From Arion vulgaris (lineage: Eukaryota; Mollusca; Gastropoda; Stylommatophora; Arionidae): DNA of 64,000 bases. The stretch lies in contig CM036762.1 in assembly GCA_020796225.1 (NCBI GenBank), positions 15,395,786 to 15,459,785 of the forward strand, given 5' to 3'. Of this stretch, positions 1-10,145 are shown one piece after another. The number at the start of each line of letters is the position of its first letter. The stretch's first letter is position 1. The notes under the pieces were generated by a model. It was given only the letters and a program-made list of their open reading frames with translations. It was not told where the DNA came from and did no database searches. The translations under genes were made by a program, and so were the position numbers.

Positions 1-415
1 CATCCAATGTGGCCTAATCTGTATGTGTCCAGTCAGTTAAAAATTTAAAAAACTTTGGTTTGGAGGACAATATAACCAAAATGCCAGGTCACATGGTAAT
101 TATTTTTTCATGTTCAACCCATATTCAGGGTCTAATATGGTACCTCTGACAGATTTTTGAATGAAGGCTTGCTTTACTTATCAATCAGAAGTGACCCCCG
201 CCATTTAGGCGAGCTTTACTTCGACTTGAGAAGTACTTGGAATTTAGATCACCAAGTAAAGGATCAGGGTCTCTGCAAACCAACCACACTGAGAATTTTG
301 TTGTTGTTGCCAAGCTGGTCTCAAACCATGTAACTTCAATGGAACATAGTCACTAGCACAGAGTGTTCTTTAACTTTGCTATTGGTGACATGGTTCATTT
401 GATTGAAAGAAATAT
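1..415. other. Intergenic, nothing recognised
   Basis: No open frame, tRNA-like head or tandem structure stands out here. The segment from about 180 to 330 has the look of old repeat sequence but matches no other copy in the window that I could find. Confidence 0.4.
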
Positions 416-736
416 CATCATTGCACTTCGGTGAATAACCATGTCTTCTCTTCTCCTTTTTTTTTTTTTTTAGCACAGGAAGATCTCAGCAGCAATGCAT
501 GAACTACGTAGATATGACAAGGGTAATTTTGAGAATGAGAAAAAGCGTAAGAATTGTATTTTAATTTATTAATGAATTTTGCCAGGCAGCAACTTTTCCA
601 GCAGCCTACTTTTTATCTATTTTCAACTGCAAAGTGTTTAAATGTTCAACTTGAACAGAGGACCTACATTTTATCATCTACATTTTATCATCTGTCTACT
701 ATAGAACTAGAAATTTGATCTTGCATACATTGAGAT
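416..736 (-). mobile_element. SINE family S2 copy (antisense)
   Basis: Read on the minus strand this matches the S2 family seen at 13107-13770, 29478-29860 and 32905-33245. It has the body with the CTATCGGAGA-type segment, the GTTCAACTTGAACA segment and a 3' end reading GTGCAATGATGAT. The tRNA-like head is lost or decayed. An internal T-run lies at about 459-472. A very short LINE tip is inserted at its 5' side (745-807). Likely mobilised by the LINE-G/H group, whose 3' end it shares. Confidence 0.7.
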
Positions 737-744
737 CAGGAATC

Positions 745-807
745 TTCTTCTTCTTTTGTCATCACACTGCTACCGGGTTGTTGCCCAGTGTCTTGGTTTT
801 CTGTTTT
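745..807 (-). mobile_element. 63-bp LINE 3' tip with 8-bp target duplication
   Basis: On the minus strand the unit starts AAAACAGAAAACC, passes through CTGGGCAACAACCCGGTAGC and ends in a GAAGAAGAA tail. It is flanked by direct repeats CAGGAATC at 737-744 and 808-815, so it is a complete insertion. The same sequence forms an independent insertion at 10947-11011, and a longer antisense copy lies at 27904-28200. It is probably an extremely 5'-truncated LINE, or a very small unit with its own start. Confidence 0.7.
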
Positions 808-869
808 CAGGAATCAGTGGGCAAAAAAGAGTCTGACTGCTTCAAACAAGAAGCAAATCAAGTATTTTA

Positions 870-925
870 GAGCCAGGATAAACAATGTTAAAACTTGGAG
901 CCAGGATAAACAATGTTAAAACAAG
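870..925. repeat. Tandem duplication of about 29 bp
   Basis: The segment GAGCCAGGATAAACAATG plus about ten following bases occurs twice back to back with only terminal differences. There is no coding or regulatory interpretation. Confidence 0.75.
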
Positions 926-1619
926 GCACAATTTCAGGTAAACTTGAACAATATGATATATCACAGACCATGTGTCCAAAACACACACAAAAATAAAAAA
1001 TGCATTTAGTTAAAACTATCAGGCACAAAATAACAAGTTTCATCTGCTAAACCATTTATAGTGTGTAAAATAGAACAGAAATAGTATTGATAGATGTAAA
1101 AATTGTTATACTCAGAAACAGATGAACCATTTTTCATGGAAAAGGTATAATCAGCAAAGTCAAATGCCAGAACGTGCAAGTGTTTTTGTTTAAATTGGGC
1201 CATACCCAGAAGTGCTACAAAGGGTTACCTAGTACGAGTAAACATGTGAAACTCTGAGCATTATCATTCTTTTGAATGAGAGCACTCAGAGTTTAAGAGG
1301 TTTCTCTTTTGTCATTTAGTTTAATGAAGGCTCCCATCCTTTGACCTCGGTCAAACAGGGACTATACTTTGATCTTAGCATAAGTTTTCTCTTTAGAAAT
1401 GAATTTCATAGATACTGCTATTGTAGAAAATTATCAGAATATTCTAGTCTAACAAGATCAGCAAACAAGAGCTGTTTAACAAGTGTGGCTAGGAGGAAAT
1501 ACACAGTGATAATATTGTTTTATTGTACAGAACATAAGTAGAAAATGTCATATAAGTTTTGTTTTTGTTTGAGTTAATAATAGTCACAGCTAAGCTGAAT
1601 CTTTCTGAGAGATGCAAAA
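926..1619. other. Intergenic, nothing recognised
   Basis: AT-rich sequence without splice-bounded open frames or recognisable repeats. Short frames on both strands lack any family motif. Confidence 0.4.
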
Positions 1620-2540
1620 CAGAATATAATAGCCGTCCATCGCAAGCGATGATGACAACAATCTCAGACGTGTACTGTTGCACCTCTCTGGTGTGTGCGG
1701 AGGTGACTGTAGAGTCCAATCCTAGAACAGAATCCCGACCACAGGTGGGGCATACATGATCAAGGTTAGACATGTGCGTGTTGTGTGCTCTGTCTTTCGC
1801 GCTGCTCGTTTTCTCTGTGACTCAACAATACGATGATTCTCAGCTATTCGGGTTCCTCTTTGTTGTTACAGCGCCACATTTGGCGATCTTGCGCAAAGGG
1901 ATTCCCAGCACGTATTGTCTATATCGAGCATTTCAGAGACACTTTAAGAGTGTCTTTAAAGCGTTTTTCTGTCCACCAGCTAAACGTCTGCCCCTTCAAG
2001 CTCGCCATACATCAACTGTTTTGGGATGCGTTTATCAGGCATTCGAGCAACGTGACCGACCCATCTCAGTTGGGCCTTCTGCAACAGGGTGTTGACGCTG
2101 GGATCTTTGCTCTTGTGAGGACTTCGCTGTCTGGAATTTTGTCCTGCCAGTTTATTTTTAGTATTCTGCGCAGACAGCTTGTGTGGAAATGGTTTAATTT
2201 TCTTCCGTGTCTGCTATACACTGTCCATGTCTCGCTTGCGTACAGCAGCGTGGTTAGCACTATGGCCTGGTAAACTTTCAGCTTTGTGACTATGCTTATC
2301 CCCTTCCGTTCCCACACAGTGACACGTAACCTTCCGAACGCAGCACTGGCTTTGGATATCCTATTGTGGACCTCAGAATCTATGTTTGCCGATCTGGATA
2401 GGAGGCTGCCAAGATAAGCAAAGTTGTCCGTTGACTGGAGACGCTGGTGTTTAATGTTGATGACTGGATCGTACTACTGTTCTCTAGGGCCGGCTGGAAC
2501 ATGACCTCTGTTTTTTTGGTGTTAATGGTGAGGCAAAACA
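1620..2540 (-). mobile_element. LINE-B 3' portion (RT C-terminus and zinc-finger-like tail)
   Basis: The minus strand encodes decayed pieces of a non-LTR retrotransposon polyprotein. 2066-2317 gives the RT-distal region with KLKVYQAIVLTTLLYASETW and LNHFHTSCLRRILKINWQDK. 1620-1773 gives a C-terminal segment beginning with a CPTCG zinc-finger-like motif and ending near DGRLL. Frames are broken, so this is a dead, 5'-truncated copy. Close relatives lie at 19320-19830 (minus), 23390-24145 (plus) and 53140-53490 (plus). Confidence 0.8.
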
Positions 2541-2615
2541 GAATAATCTCTACTTAACACACTCATTCTGAATCATAAGGTTTAGTGTTGTGGTGAACAG
2601 GTCTTCTGAATGATC

Positions 2616-3557
2616 AACTGTCATGACCATGGCTAAAACACTGGAAAAAATTATCTGTTCATTGTTAAAACATTAGAAAACTGATCTGTCCATAGTTAAA
2701 ACACTAGAAAACTGTCCTGACCATGCTTAAAACACTGGAAAAAATTATCTGTTCATTGTTAAAACATAAGAAAACTGATCTGTCCATAGTTAAAACACTA
2801 GAAAACTGTCCTGACCATGCCTAAAACACTGGAAAAAATTATCTGTTCATTGTTAAAACATAAGAAAACTGATCTGTCCATAGTTAAAACACTAGAAAAC
2901 TGTCCTGACCATGCCTAAAACACTGGAAAAAATTATGTTCATTGTTAAAACATTAGAAAACTGATCTGTCCATAGTTAAAACACTAGAAAACTGTCCTGA
3001 CCATGCCTAAAACACTGGAAAAAATTATCTGTTCATTGTTAAAACATAAGAAAACTGATCTGTCCATAGTTAAAACACTAGAAAACTGTCCTGACCATGC
3101 CTAAAACACTGGAAAAAATTATCTGTTCATTGTTAAAACATAAGAAAACTGATCTGTCCATAGTTAAAACACTAGAAAACTGTCCTGACCATGCCTAAAA
3201 CACTGGAAAAAATTATGTTCATTGTTAAAACATTAGAAAACTGATCTGTCCATAGTTAAAACACTAGAAAACTGTCCTGACCATGCCTAAAACACTGGAA
3301 AAAATTATCTGTTCATTGTTAAAACATAAGAAAACTGATCTGTCCATAGTTAAAACACTAGAAAACTGTCCTGACCATGCCTAAAACACTGGAAAAAATT
3401 ATCTGTTCATTGTTAAAACATAAGAAAACTGATCTGTCCATAGTTAAAACACTAGAAAACTGTCCTGACCATGCTTAAAACACTGGAAAAAATTATCTGT
3501 TCATTGTTAAAACATTAGAAAACTGATCTGTCCATGGCCAAAACACTGGAAAAAATG
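2616..3557. repeat. 94-bp minisatellite with 280-bp higher-order structure
   Basis: About ten copies of a 94-bp unit. The word CTGACCATG recurs at 2717, 2811, 2905, 2997, 3091, 3185, 3277, 3371 and 3465, giving spacings 94, 94, 92, 94, 94, 92, 94, 94. Every third unit lacks the CT of TTATCTGTTC, so the array is really a 280-bp repeat of three units. Each 94-bp unit is itself made of three related segments of about 31 bp, each containing a variant of TTAAAACA followed by AGAAAA or GGAAAAAA. Edge units differ (CATGCTT or CATGGC instead of CATGCCT), as expected for an array growing by unequal exchange. Confidence 0.93.
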
Positions 3558-3959
3558 AATAACATAACTTGTGAATGACTTATGTGTCATCTATGACATT
3601 GAGAGGCTATAGATAGATATTTAAACTGTCTGTGCACACAGAAAAACGAACAAGCAACCTATAAATTACACACATCATGCCATTAACAGCATTACAAATA
3701 ATTGAGAATCATTCATATATAAGGGAAACACTTGATTAGGAAACTAAATGTTTTATATTTATTATTAATGCTATCAAATTGGTCAATGAATCAACTGAAA
3801 TCTTTGAAAAATTGTAAATATATAGGCATTCATAAGAGAAAGATAATCAGGATTCTAGACAACATAAAGAAGGAAGTTAACAGAAGCTATACAACACCTG
3901 GAATTAAGCAAAACACTAATTGCCATAATGTTAAAAAATATGCACTACAGACAATCAAT
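3558..3959. other. Intergenic, AT-rich, nothing certain
   Basis: Directly right of the minisatellite. An open frame at 3732-4043 (plus) runs into the RNase H relic but its first part shows no motif I recognise. Confidence 0.35.
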
Positions 3960-4390
3960 CAGTTGAGATCACTACAAGCATCAGCAATTTGCAGAATCAC
4001 ACTTATTTTCGTTCCGGAGCACATGGGTGTCATTGGCAATTAGAGAGCAGACAGACTGGCTGACTCTGCCACCATATCTGATTGGCCAGCCAATGGATAG
4101 AGCTGATATTTTGAACGCCCTCATAGAGTGTGGCCGCAAAGAAGATTTTCATTTAAACCAATCCACGTCAACTACTAGATTGCAGGAGCTGGGTTTGAAG
4201 ATTGGAGTAGCAAGAAAAGAACAGCATAACAGGCATATGAGTAGGCTCGAACTCGTGCGGTCGGTCGCTGGACGCTGTTGGAGATATTGCGAAGGAGTTC
4301 GAAGCACCTATGGACATGTCTGGAGTGCAATGAAGATATTCCAAACTGAATCAGTAGAGAATGAACAAACAAAACAGAATACTAAGTTAT
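3960..4390 (+). mobile_element. LINE-H relic: RNase H end and C-terminal tail
   Basis: The plus strand reads ITLIFVPEHMGVIGN followed after a stop by RADRLADSATI, the last conserved block of a LINE RNase H domain. MDRADILNALIECGRKEDFH and a tail rich in Arg and Gln follow. The stop and later frameshifts make it a pseudogene. The same protein segment, degraded and in antisense, lies at 55735-56030. Confidence 0.75.
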
Positions 4391-4439
4391 GAGGGCAGAC
4401 ATAAATTACAAACAATAAATAGAGAATAGACAGACATTA

Positions 4440-4645
4440 ACATTTTGATTAGAGTGATACAGTAGCACAGAGGATAGTGCGTTATCATCCTAGACTATGA
4501 TCTTAGTTCAATCCTTAATTGAAGTGGGATTTTTCTACTGCAACTGACTTGCAGGTTGACCTATTCTCAGTTTGAATATTAAAACGACGGAGAAGTTAAG
4601 GGGGCCGGAAATTGATGGCAACACTACCTACATTGTATCGGCAGT
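4440..4645 (+). mobile_element. SINE family S7 copy
   Basis: Begins with a tRNA-like head (GCACAGAGGATAGTGCG, then GTTCAATCC as B-box). The shared S7 body follows: TTGCAGGTTGACC, then GGCCGGAAATTGATGGCAAC. Related to 8838-9343 and 32600-32870. Diverged, so old. Confidence 0.6.
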
Positions 4646-5740
4646 TTAGATATTTACAGATATAACCCTGCATTTACCAATATAATGATAAGAATACAGT
4701 ATCTTTACTATTTTGAAAAACAGTAATGGGAAAAAGTAGAGGACAGGCATTAAGTACTAAGTACAGTATCACTTAATTATTAGCAAATCTGCATTCGTGA
4801 GCAATTTTGGGTGGAGTTTGAAGAAATGTTCAGGGACTTCAAAATAAATATGTAGAATATAACAATAGAAAAATATTATATATTTTTAATGAGAAATATT
4901 AATAAATATAAATTAACAATGTCAAAGAAGATTCCAATGAAATCAGCGGAATTTGAGCATCTCACCACAAGTCATGTGGAAAACATTTTATGTGTTAGTG
5001 TATGAAACAGGATGAAAATAAAAACATAGAATGCAATGCAAAATCGGCTCATATTCAGGCAACAATAAAAATTATCATATGAAAGCTTCCAATCAAAAAT
5101 TTAAAATAAAAAAAATGTACATGGCTTTCATACAGCAGTATTTTTTTTAAGTGTACGCGAAAAATAACAGCAAAAGCAACTTTCAGCCAAGCAGAGAAAC
5201 AGACACACCAGGTGCAATACATACGGTCTGCGCAGTTACTGTAACAATGATGGTAGACACATTAAATATGGCATCTCGTTATCATAACTGTCACTACAGG
5301 TTCTTATAAGTTGGTTTGAACTGTGAAATAACTTGCAAACTTGGTGCTTCTCTGCTAAGAGATTTAATAAAACCTCTGGTTATTTCTTTGCAAATGAATG
5401 CTCAGACACACCAGACAGTGAACAATATTGCTTCACAATTATACCAACAAGTCACTGAAGTTTAAGCGGGAAAGTTTCTGCAGGATTATGAATGTAAAAC
5501 ATAAGTTTTTTTGTATAGCAACAGACAATGTTTGAAACATACGAAACTACAATAAAACTCATAAATGCAGATAACGAAGCTGACCTACAATTAAAAACAC
5601 TTCAGATATATAAGAATTACTGTAATTATTAATTTAATATAAATTTGCCATTTATTGAGTCAAGAGCAGGTAAGTAGAAAAATAGAGGGATCTGACGTTT
5701 GGTGTCTCGATTCTATAATCTTTAACTATCTTCTGTTTCT
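4646..5740. other. Intergenic, nothing recognised
   Basis: About 1.1 kb of AT-rich sequence with no splice-bounded frame, tRNA-like head or tandem repeat that I can support. Confidence 0.4.
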
Positions 5741-5945
5741 GTGTATACTTATTCTTCTCCACTCCTTATGGAGTATAGGGCCTCGACAGATGTCCTCCAC
5801 TTTTCAAGTCTCTTGCCATTTTATTTAAGAATTTCCAGGATAATCCAGCATTCTTCTGCTTCTCAAGAATACTCTGTCCAGGTCTGTTTAGGATGCCCCA
5901 TTTTCTGTTTCCCTTGTGGGTTCCACTAAGGAGATTCTCTAGTGA
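5741..5945 (-). mobile_element. LINE 3' coding end (relic)
   Basis: The minus strand encodes GTHKGNRKWGILNRPGQ and then LSWKFLNKMARDLKSGGH. This has the layout of the C-terminus of LINE polyproteins (Gly/Arg/Lys-rich GRP-like block, Trp, then a MA-x-DR-like helix). Degenerate; clade uncertain. Confidence 0.55.
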
Positions 5946-6249
5946 CACTTGAATATCTTTCGCAGGTATGCATGACCCATAACCATTTTTTCCTCCTAAT
6001 CTGTGTCATCATGGGTTCCTGCCCATGTATACATTTCAATATTGACTTATAAACTACTCTTTGTTATTCTGTGGTTTGAGCTATTGAATATAAGTATATT
6101 GGGTTGCTGGTTTACAGCCAAGTTATATTTGCAAATTTTTACACAGAGAATCTGATACAATTTACACTTAGATCATGGAAGTTTTCAAGGCAGTAGATGC
6201 AATTTCTTTTTTGGGGGATAGATGATGGGTTATTAGATCAGAGTTATTG
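5946..6249. other. Intergenic; probable 3' flank of the minus-strand gene at 6250
   Basis: It would contain the 3' UTR of the adjacent minus-strand terminal exon. No clear poly(A) signal was identified and no other feature is visible. Confidence 0.3.
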
Positions 6250-6615
6250 TTAGCTGTCCTCGTAGCACACTTCCATAGAATGGGTCTCAGCTGCCTGCCC
6301 CTGTGGAGCACCAAAGCAGTCCCAAAGTACATCCTGCAAGATTGTCCCAGCTAGAGCAGTGTGAGAATGAAATCTTGCCAACAGCAACAACCCTTCAGAA
6401 CAAACTATGGGAACCGGTGAAAACCTCAAGCGTACCTGCCTGTTTATGATACATACCGGAGTAGTCGCATAGCAAAAGTTGATCGCAGAAGAAGTTAGCC
6501 ATGTCTGTACAAAGTTATTGCCATATAACAAAACGACAACACGTTTATCATTTGAAAGACCACTACAAACTTTCTTTGCTGCTTCAGATATCAAATTTAC
6601 CAACAACAGATACAT
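6250..6615 (-). CDS. Terminal coding exon of an unrecognised gene
   Basis: A 121-codon open frame ends in a stop at 6250. It is preceded on the minus strand by a good 3' splice site, with a pyrimidine-rich tract ending TGCTTGTTTTAG immediately before base 6615. The peptide (NLISEAAKKVCSGLSNDK near the start, VRLRFSPVPIVCSEGLLLLA in the middle, a Glu/Asp-rich end) is unlike the LINE fragments around it and has no low-complexity bias. I do not recognise the family. It appears Cys- and hydrophobic-rich without an obvious membrane span. The preceding exon must end in phase 0; I could not find it. The frame could instead open at the ATG at 6613-6615, but the splice signal makes an internal reading more likely. 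Confidence 0.4.
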   Translation of the reverse strand: MYLLLVNLISEAAKKVCSGLSNDKRVVVLLYGNNFVQTWLTSSAINFCYATTPVCIINRQVRLRFSPVPIVCSEGLLLLARFHSHTALAGTILQDVLWDCFGAPQGQAAETHSMEVCYEDS

Positions 6616-7126
6616 CTAAAACAAGCAGAATATATAACTAACAAATATCAATACCAAACAACAATGTATCCTCAAATCTTTATCACAAACTTCAATTAAT
6701 TATCATATTCTCTGCAGACACTTCTCTGCACAACAACCAGTTTGGCACATAAAAAAAAAAAATAATGAAATAGCTCTAAAACATGTTATCACAATATACA
6801 GAGGTAATATTAGAAATTACAGTTTAAAAACTGTGAAAGGTAACAGAAACATGAAGAAAAGGTCAACGGGACATTTATCAATCACATGAGATATGAAATT
6901 ACAATACAACAAAAATTGTTTATTATTATAACCTGTGTATGATTCTGCTGAATGCCGTACCACAACAAGCAACAGTACACAATGTGTGTAAGTGTAATAA
7001 ATTTGAAATCAACACATCTATTCTCTTTTGTAATACATAAGTACTTTTAAAATCCAACTTTTCAGTCAAATTATGCCACATTTTTGTAAAGTCTGCTTGT
7101 ATCATCTATGCAACATTTATTATCCA
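6616..7126. other. AT-rich, presumed intron; nothing recognised
   Basis: Upstream, in minus-strand sense, of the exon ending at 6250. No exon-like frame with splice signals and no repeat signature found. Confidence 0.3.
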
Positions 7127-7325
7127 TCATGGAAGACCATCATGGAAGGAGGCATACCGGCAAAGAGAAGAAGAGGAAGACCACGGAGAAGATGGATTCA
7201 GGATGTAACTGATGGTTTGAACATGATAGCTGCAGAGGCAGGACATCTGGCCTATGACAGAGAAATTCCAGAGGACTGTTGGGGTGGCAAAGTTCTGCTC
7301 AGGACAAGCTATTTGATGATGATAA
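7127..7325 (+). mobile_element. LINE-C 3' end
   Basis: Encodes the C-terminal block RGRPRRRWIQDVTDGLNM, then EAGHLAYDRE and the stop region ending GACAAGCTATTTGATGATGA. The same block occurs at 11740-11960, 30480-30775 and 33890-34185, all on the plus strand. A Gly/Arg-rich RPRRRW patch before a helix is typical of the last residues of LINE RT proteins. Strongly 5'-truncated. Confidence 0.75.
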
Positions 7326-7371
7326 TGAACATTTATTAATATTGATTGATTGATTGCTAGTATCATCATCA

Positions 7372-7530
7372 TTGCACTCCGGTGAGTAACCATATGTGCT
7401 CTGATCTCTTTCTAACACAGGAAGATCTTAGCGGTTGTACATGAAGTCTGTAGCACTGATGAGGGTCCCGATGTAATTTTAGGCAACATTTATATTTCCA
7501 GTCTTGTACACTCTAATTTATGTTCCTACA
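7372..7530 (-). mobile_element. SINE S2, 3' part (antisense)
   Basis: Minus-strand reading gives GAGCACATATGG, TTACTCACCGG and AGTGCAATGATGATG at its 3' end. This is the clearest S2 copy for comparison with the LINE-G terminus. The body is shortened. Confidence 0.65.
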
Positions 7531-7554
7531 GTTATCCTCTTCTTCTTGTGTGTA

Positions 7555-7805
7555 TATAGTTAACAATACCTGCAGCAGATATGACATCTTCACCTTGTGT
7601 ACTGAAGGTCATTGTTTCGAATCCGAACAGTATTATTCTATTCACACACGCATTTTTTCCAGAGACACCTAGAATTATTATTGGAGCTACAGAGTTTGTG
7701 CTTTATGCAATACTTTCGGCAGGTGATATGCCATTTCTGCAGAGAAGGACCAAGCCATATTGGTAAAACCTTGCACAATAAGGTCAATCGTTCACATTTA
7801 AAACC
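7555..7805 (+). mobile_element. SINE family S3 copy
   Basis: Shares with 13945-14216 and 56610-56862 the run TTTTTCCAGAGACACCTAG, TTTGTGCTTTATGCAATACT, GGACCAAGCCATAT and a 3' end near GCACAATAAGGTCAATC. The head contains a weak B-box-like GTTTCGAATCC. Plus-strand frames here are shadows. Confidence 0.65.
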
Positions 7806-7847
7806 TTTGTTTAAAATATTACATCATTCAAATTTGTTGCATATAAT

Positions 7848-8095
7848 TGGTTATTGGTTACTAAACTGACGTCATTGCACTCGGGCAGACCCATAGGTGC
7901 TCAGTCTCCCCAACAGATATCGAAGAGTATGCATACTGATGGTTCCTGTGGCTCGCTGATTAAACACACCTCTCACTCTGCCTCTCAGGCATCCAGTTCG
8001 ACTTGAACAACGGGTAAACTCCAAACTGCTTAAATCGCTTGATCGATTCAACATCGATATTAGTGCAAATAAGATAACTGCAGCTTAATTTGTAC
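7848..8095 (-). mobile_element. LINE-G 3' end (antisense)
   Basis: The minus strand encodes ELPVVQVELDA-like sequence in broken frame, GRVRGVFNQRATGT, TLRYLLGRL and the terminal CPECND-type motif, followed by a TAACCAATAACC tail. Nearly identical in layout to 25945-26500 and 59517-59769. 5'-truncated. Confidence 0.8.
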
Positions 8096-8379
8096 ATACA
8101 CCAGTAGATAAAAAGGTGAGCCCAAAATTATTTCAGTCACATGGTGTTTTTTTCAATTGGTAGTAAGCCTATGTGTGTTCTAAGGGTCAACATCAGACTA
8201 CTAAATTTCATCCATCCTAAGAGAGAGACTAGCCGATCCCAACCCTGCTGAATGCAGAGCCAGGCTTAGAACACACTTTGTTGACCAGATTATGATGATG
8301 AGTATTAAGCAAATTGTGACCCAGCAGCCAGCATTAGATTCATCAGTAGAGAAGAATAAAAGTGTGTATAAAATGCCAT

Positions 8380-8600
8380 GGTGTGACAGTATACAGATGC
8401 GTCACTTGGTGTATGTTACAGCATATAGATGTGTTACATAGTGTATCTTACAATATACACATGATCTATGTTGCAACATAAAGATGTGTCACATAGTGTA
8501 TGTTACAACATATAGATGAGTCACAATGTATGTTACAGCATATGGTTGAGTCACATAGTGTATGTTACATCATAAAGATGTGTCACAATATATAGTTTAT
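8380..8600. repeat. Degenerate tandem repeat of about 38 bp
   Basis: Five to six imperfect units built on GTCACATAGTGTATGTTACA and CATATAGATGTG. Unit lengths drift, so it is older than the other arrays in the window. Confidence 0.7.
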
Positions 8601-8837
8601 GAATCACAAATATGATAGTAACAACATTGTATCATAAAACACATTGACACATTTAACAAAATACAATATAAATCAAATCAAAATCCTTAACAAAATTCAC
8701 AAATGAACAGAATAACATTATGTCTTCACATTTACATTATATAAATAATACAACTATGCTGCTGCACATTAAACTATAACAAAACTATTTTCAAGTGCTC
8801 GAAGATAACAAAAAATAGTATGATGCAACACTGTAGT

Positions 8838-9093
8838 GACAGAAAGCCGCAGTAGCGAAGTGGTTAGTGAACTCGCTTCTTAAGCTAGTGGTCCGGATTA
8901 AATTCCACAAGTAGGCGTGGAATTTTTTCAGAACGTAATGGCTCTCAGGTTGACCCAGTCTCAATTGGTCAGCGGGAAAAGCACTGGGAAGTAAAGTGGC
9001 CGGCATGATGTTGACCACATCACCCATCGTGTGTCAATGAAAATTACGGGTCCAACGCTGTATTGCCCTACATACCATGTGGTATAAAAAGGG
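8838..9093 (+). mobile_element. SINE S7 copy, best preserved; split by LINE-A
   Basis: The tRNA-like head shows an A-box-like TAGCGAAGTGG and a B-box-like GGTCCGGATT. The body has GGCTCTCAGGTTGACCCAG and GGCCGGCATGATGTTGACC. The 3' region resumes after the LINE-A insertion at 9329. It is not a tRNA gene, because the stems do not close. Confidence 0.75.
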
Positions 9094-9255
9094 GTGGATA
9101 GCGAAAGAAGGGGAGGCAGAGAAATACATGGAGACGAGATTTGGAGGCGGAGATCAACAATATAAAGAAGAGCTGGAGGGAGCTGCAGGAGATAGCTAGA
9201 GATAGGAAGACTTGGCATGAGTTGGTTGAGGGTCTATGCCCCAATCCGGGGTAAA

Positions 9256-9318
<63 letters not shown>
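9094..9318 (+). mobile_element. LINE-A 3' end with expanded GA tail
   Basis: About 165 bp nearly identical to 43205-43390, encoding the C-terminal block with RRDLEAEINNIK-like and SWRELQEIARD-like segments. A (GA)n run of about 60 bp follows. It is bounded by direct repeats ATAAAAAGGG at 9084-9093 and 9319-9328, so it is a separate truncated insertion into the S7 SINE. The GA run is an expanded version of the GA tail of the long copy. Confidence 0.88.
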
Positions 9319-9322
<4 letters not shown>

Positions 9323-9328
9323 AAAGGG

Positions 9329-9760
9329 TCCTTTACTTTACTGTTTTTTTACTGTAGTGATTCTCCATTATTACTATTGCTACAGAACATTTAGAGTAAA
9401 TTGAGTGTTCTTCCAGAACTTGTCAAGACATTTCATTGCTGAGTAAATATAGTACTATAAAGTAGGGTTTACTATTTGTAAAACTTGACCAGTAGTCCTA
9501 TCTATACAAATATGTGTTCTATCATATAATATGCATGTACTTTCTGCAGTTGGAAAGAAGCCAGAATGATGATGACTAGACCTGGGGATAGAGAATCAAT
9601 ATGCGCATATTTCTGATGACACCATCGTAAAAGTGCAGTGACTTTTTCTTTTCTCAAATTCTGTTTTGTCTCACAGCATCAGGATAAGAAGAAATTTATA
9701 GGAAGAGTTTGTGTGACTAAGGACATGATAATTCTTGAGTAGTTGAACATATGTCTAGTG
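9329..9760. other. End of S7, then intergenic
   Basis: The first bases continue S7 after the LINE-A insertion. The remainder is AT-rich with no supported feature. Confidence 0.4.
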
Positions 9761-9769
9761 TATAGTAAA

Positions 9770-9950
9770 ACTATATTGATTTTAGGGCTGTTGGGGTTTA
9801 TTGTCCGACTGTATATGTTACGTCTGCTGTATAGGAAGTCTGAATTTCTTTGCTTCCGTTATATCCTTTGCTTGATAAAAGCCATTTCGTCAAAACATCG
9901 CTGTATATTGTTTTTATAAATCTACAGAGCTTTATTTGTACATGTTTCAC
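9770..9950 (+). mobile_element. Penelope-like terminal repeat remnant
   Basis: Contains TTTGCTTGATAAAAGCC, a decayed arm, AAAACATCG and ACATGTTTCAC in the same order and spacing as the terminal repeats of the element at 40673-42696. Solo end without coding sequence. It carries the same T-T-G-A-T-A-A core variant discussed in the findings. Confidence 0.65.
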
Positions 9951-10145
9951 CAGTAAAATCTGGCATGACCAGCTTGCAAAATCTCACGGCAGGGAATCTT
10001 GAATCTTACCTTTCATCCTCTAGTACTAGAGCAGCTCTATTCTGGCCTCTTTCCATGGCAAGTAGAAAACCCACAGAAACCCCAGTTCTTCAATGATATA
10101 TACAAGGTATTGCTGGATTGTTGAACTCTTTCAAAAATACATAAT

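Noticed and set aside
2616..3557. Regular repeat array with short spacing, CRISPR-like at first glance
   Set aside because: There are no unique spacers: the whole 94-bp unit repeats, with a 280-bp higher-order period, and the context is a eukaryotic genome.
6390..6470. Possible 35-nt intron (CAG/GTACGC ... CATAG) inside the exon at 6250-6615
   Set aside because: Too short for splicing, and the reading frame is open straight through it.
8838..8905. Possible tRNA gene (A-box and B-box words), likewise at 33420-33485, 47765-47830, 50940-51040, 52093-52170 and 56372-56440
   Set aside because: Acceptor and anticodon stems do not pair, and each is followed by a body shared with other copies, so these are SINE heads.
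9068..9262. Open frames such as 8961-9218 and 9068-9262 on the minus strand, and 42769-43434 on the minus strand, rich in Ser/Leu/Pro
   Set aside because: They are the antisense of LINE-A C-terminal coding and recur only because the element does.
10010..10090. Candidate minus-strand exon ending at a GTAAGA donor near 10015
   Set aside because: The acceptor tract is poor, the frame runs only about 25 codons, and its phase 2 exit does not fit the exon at 6250-6615.
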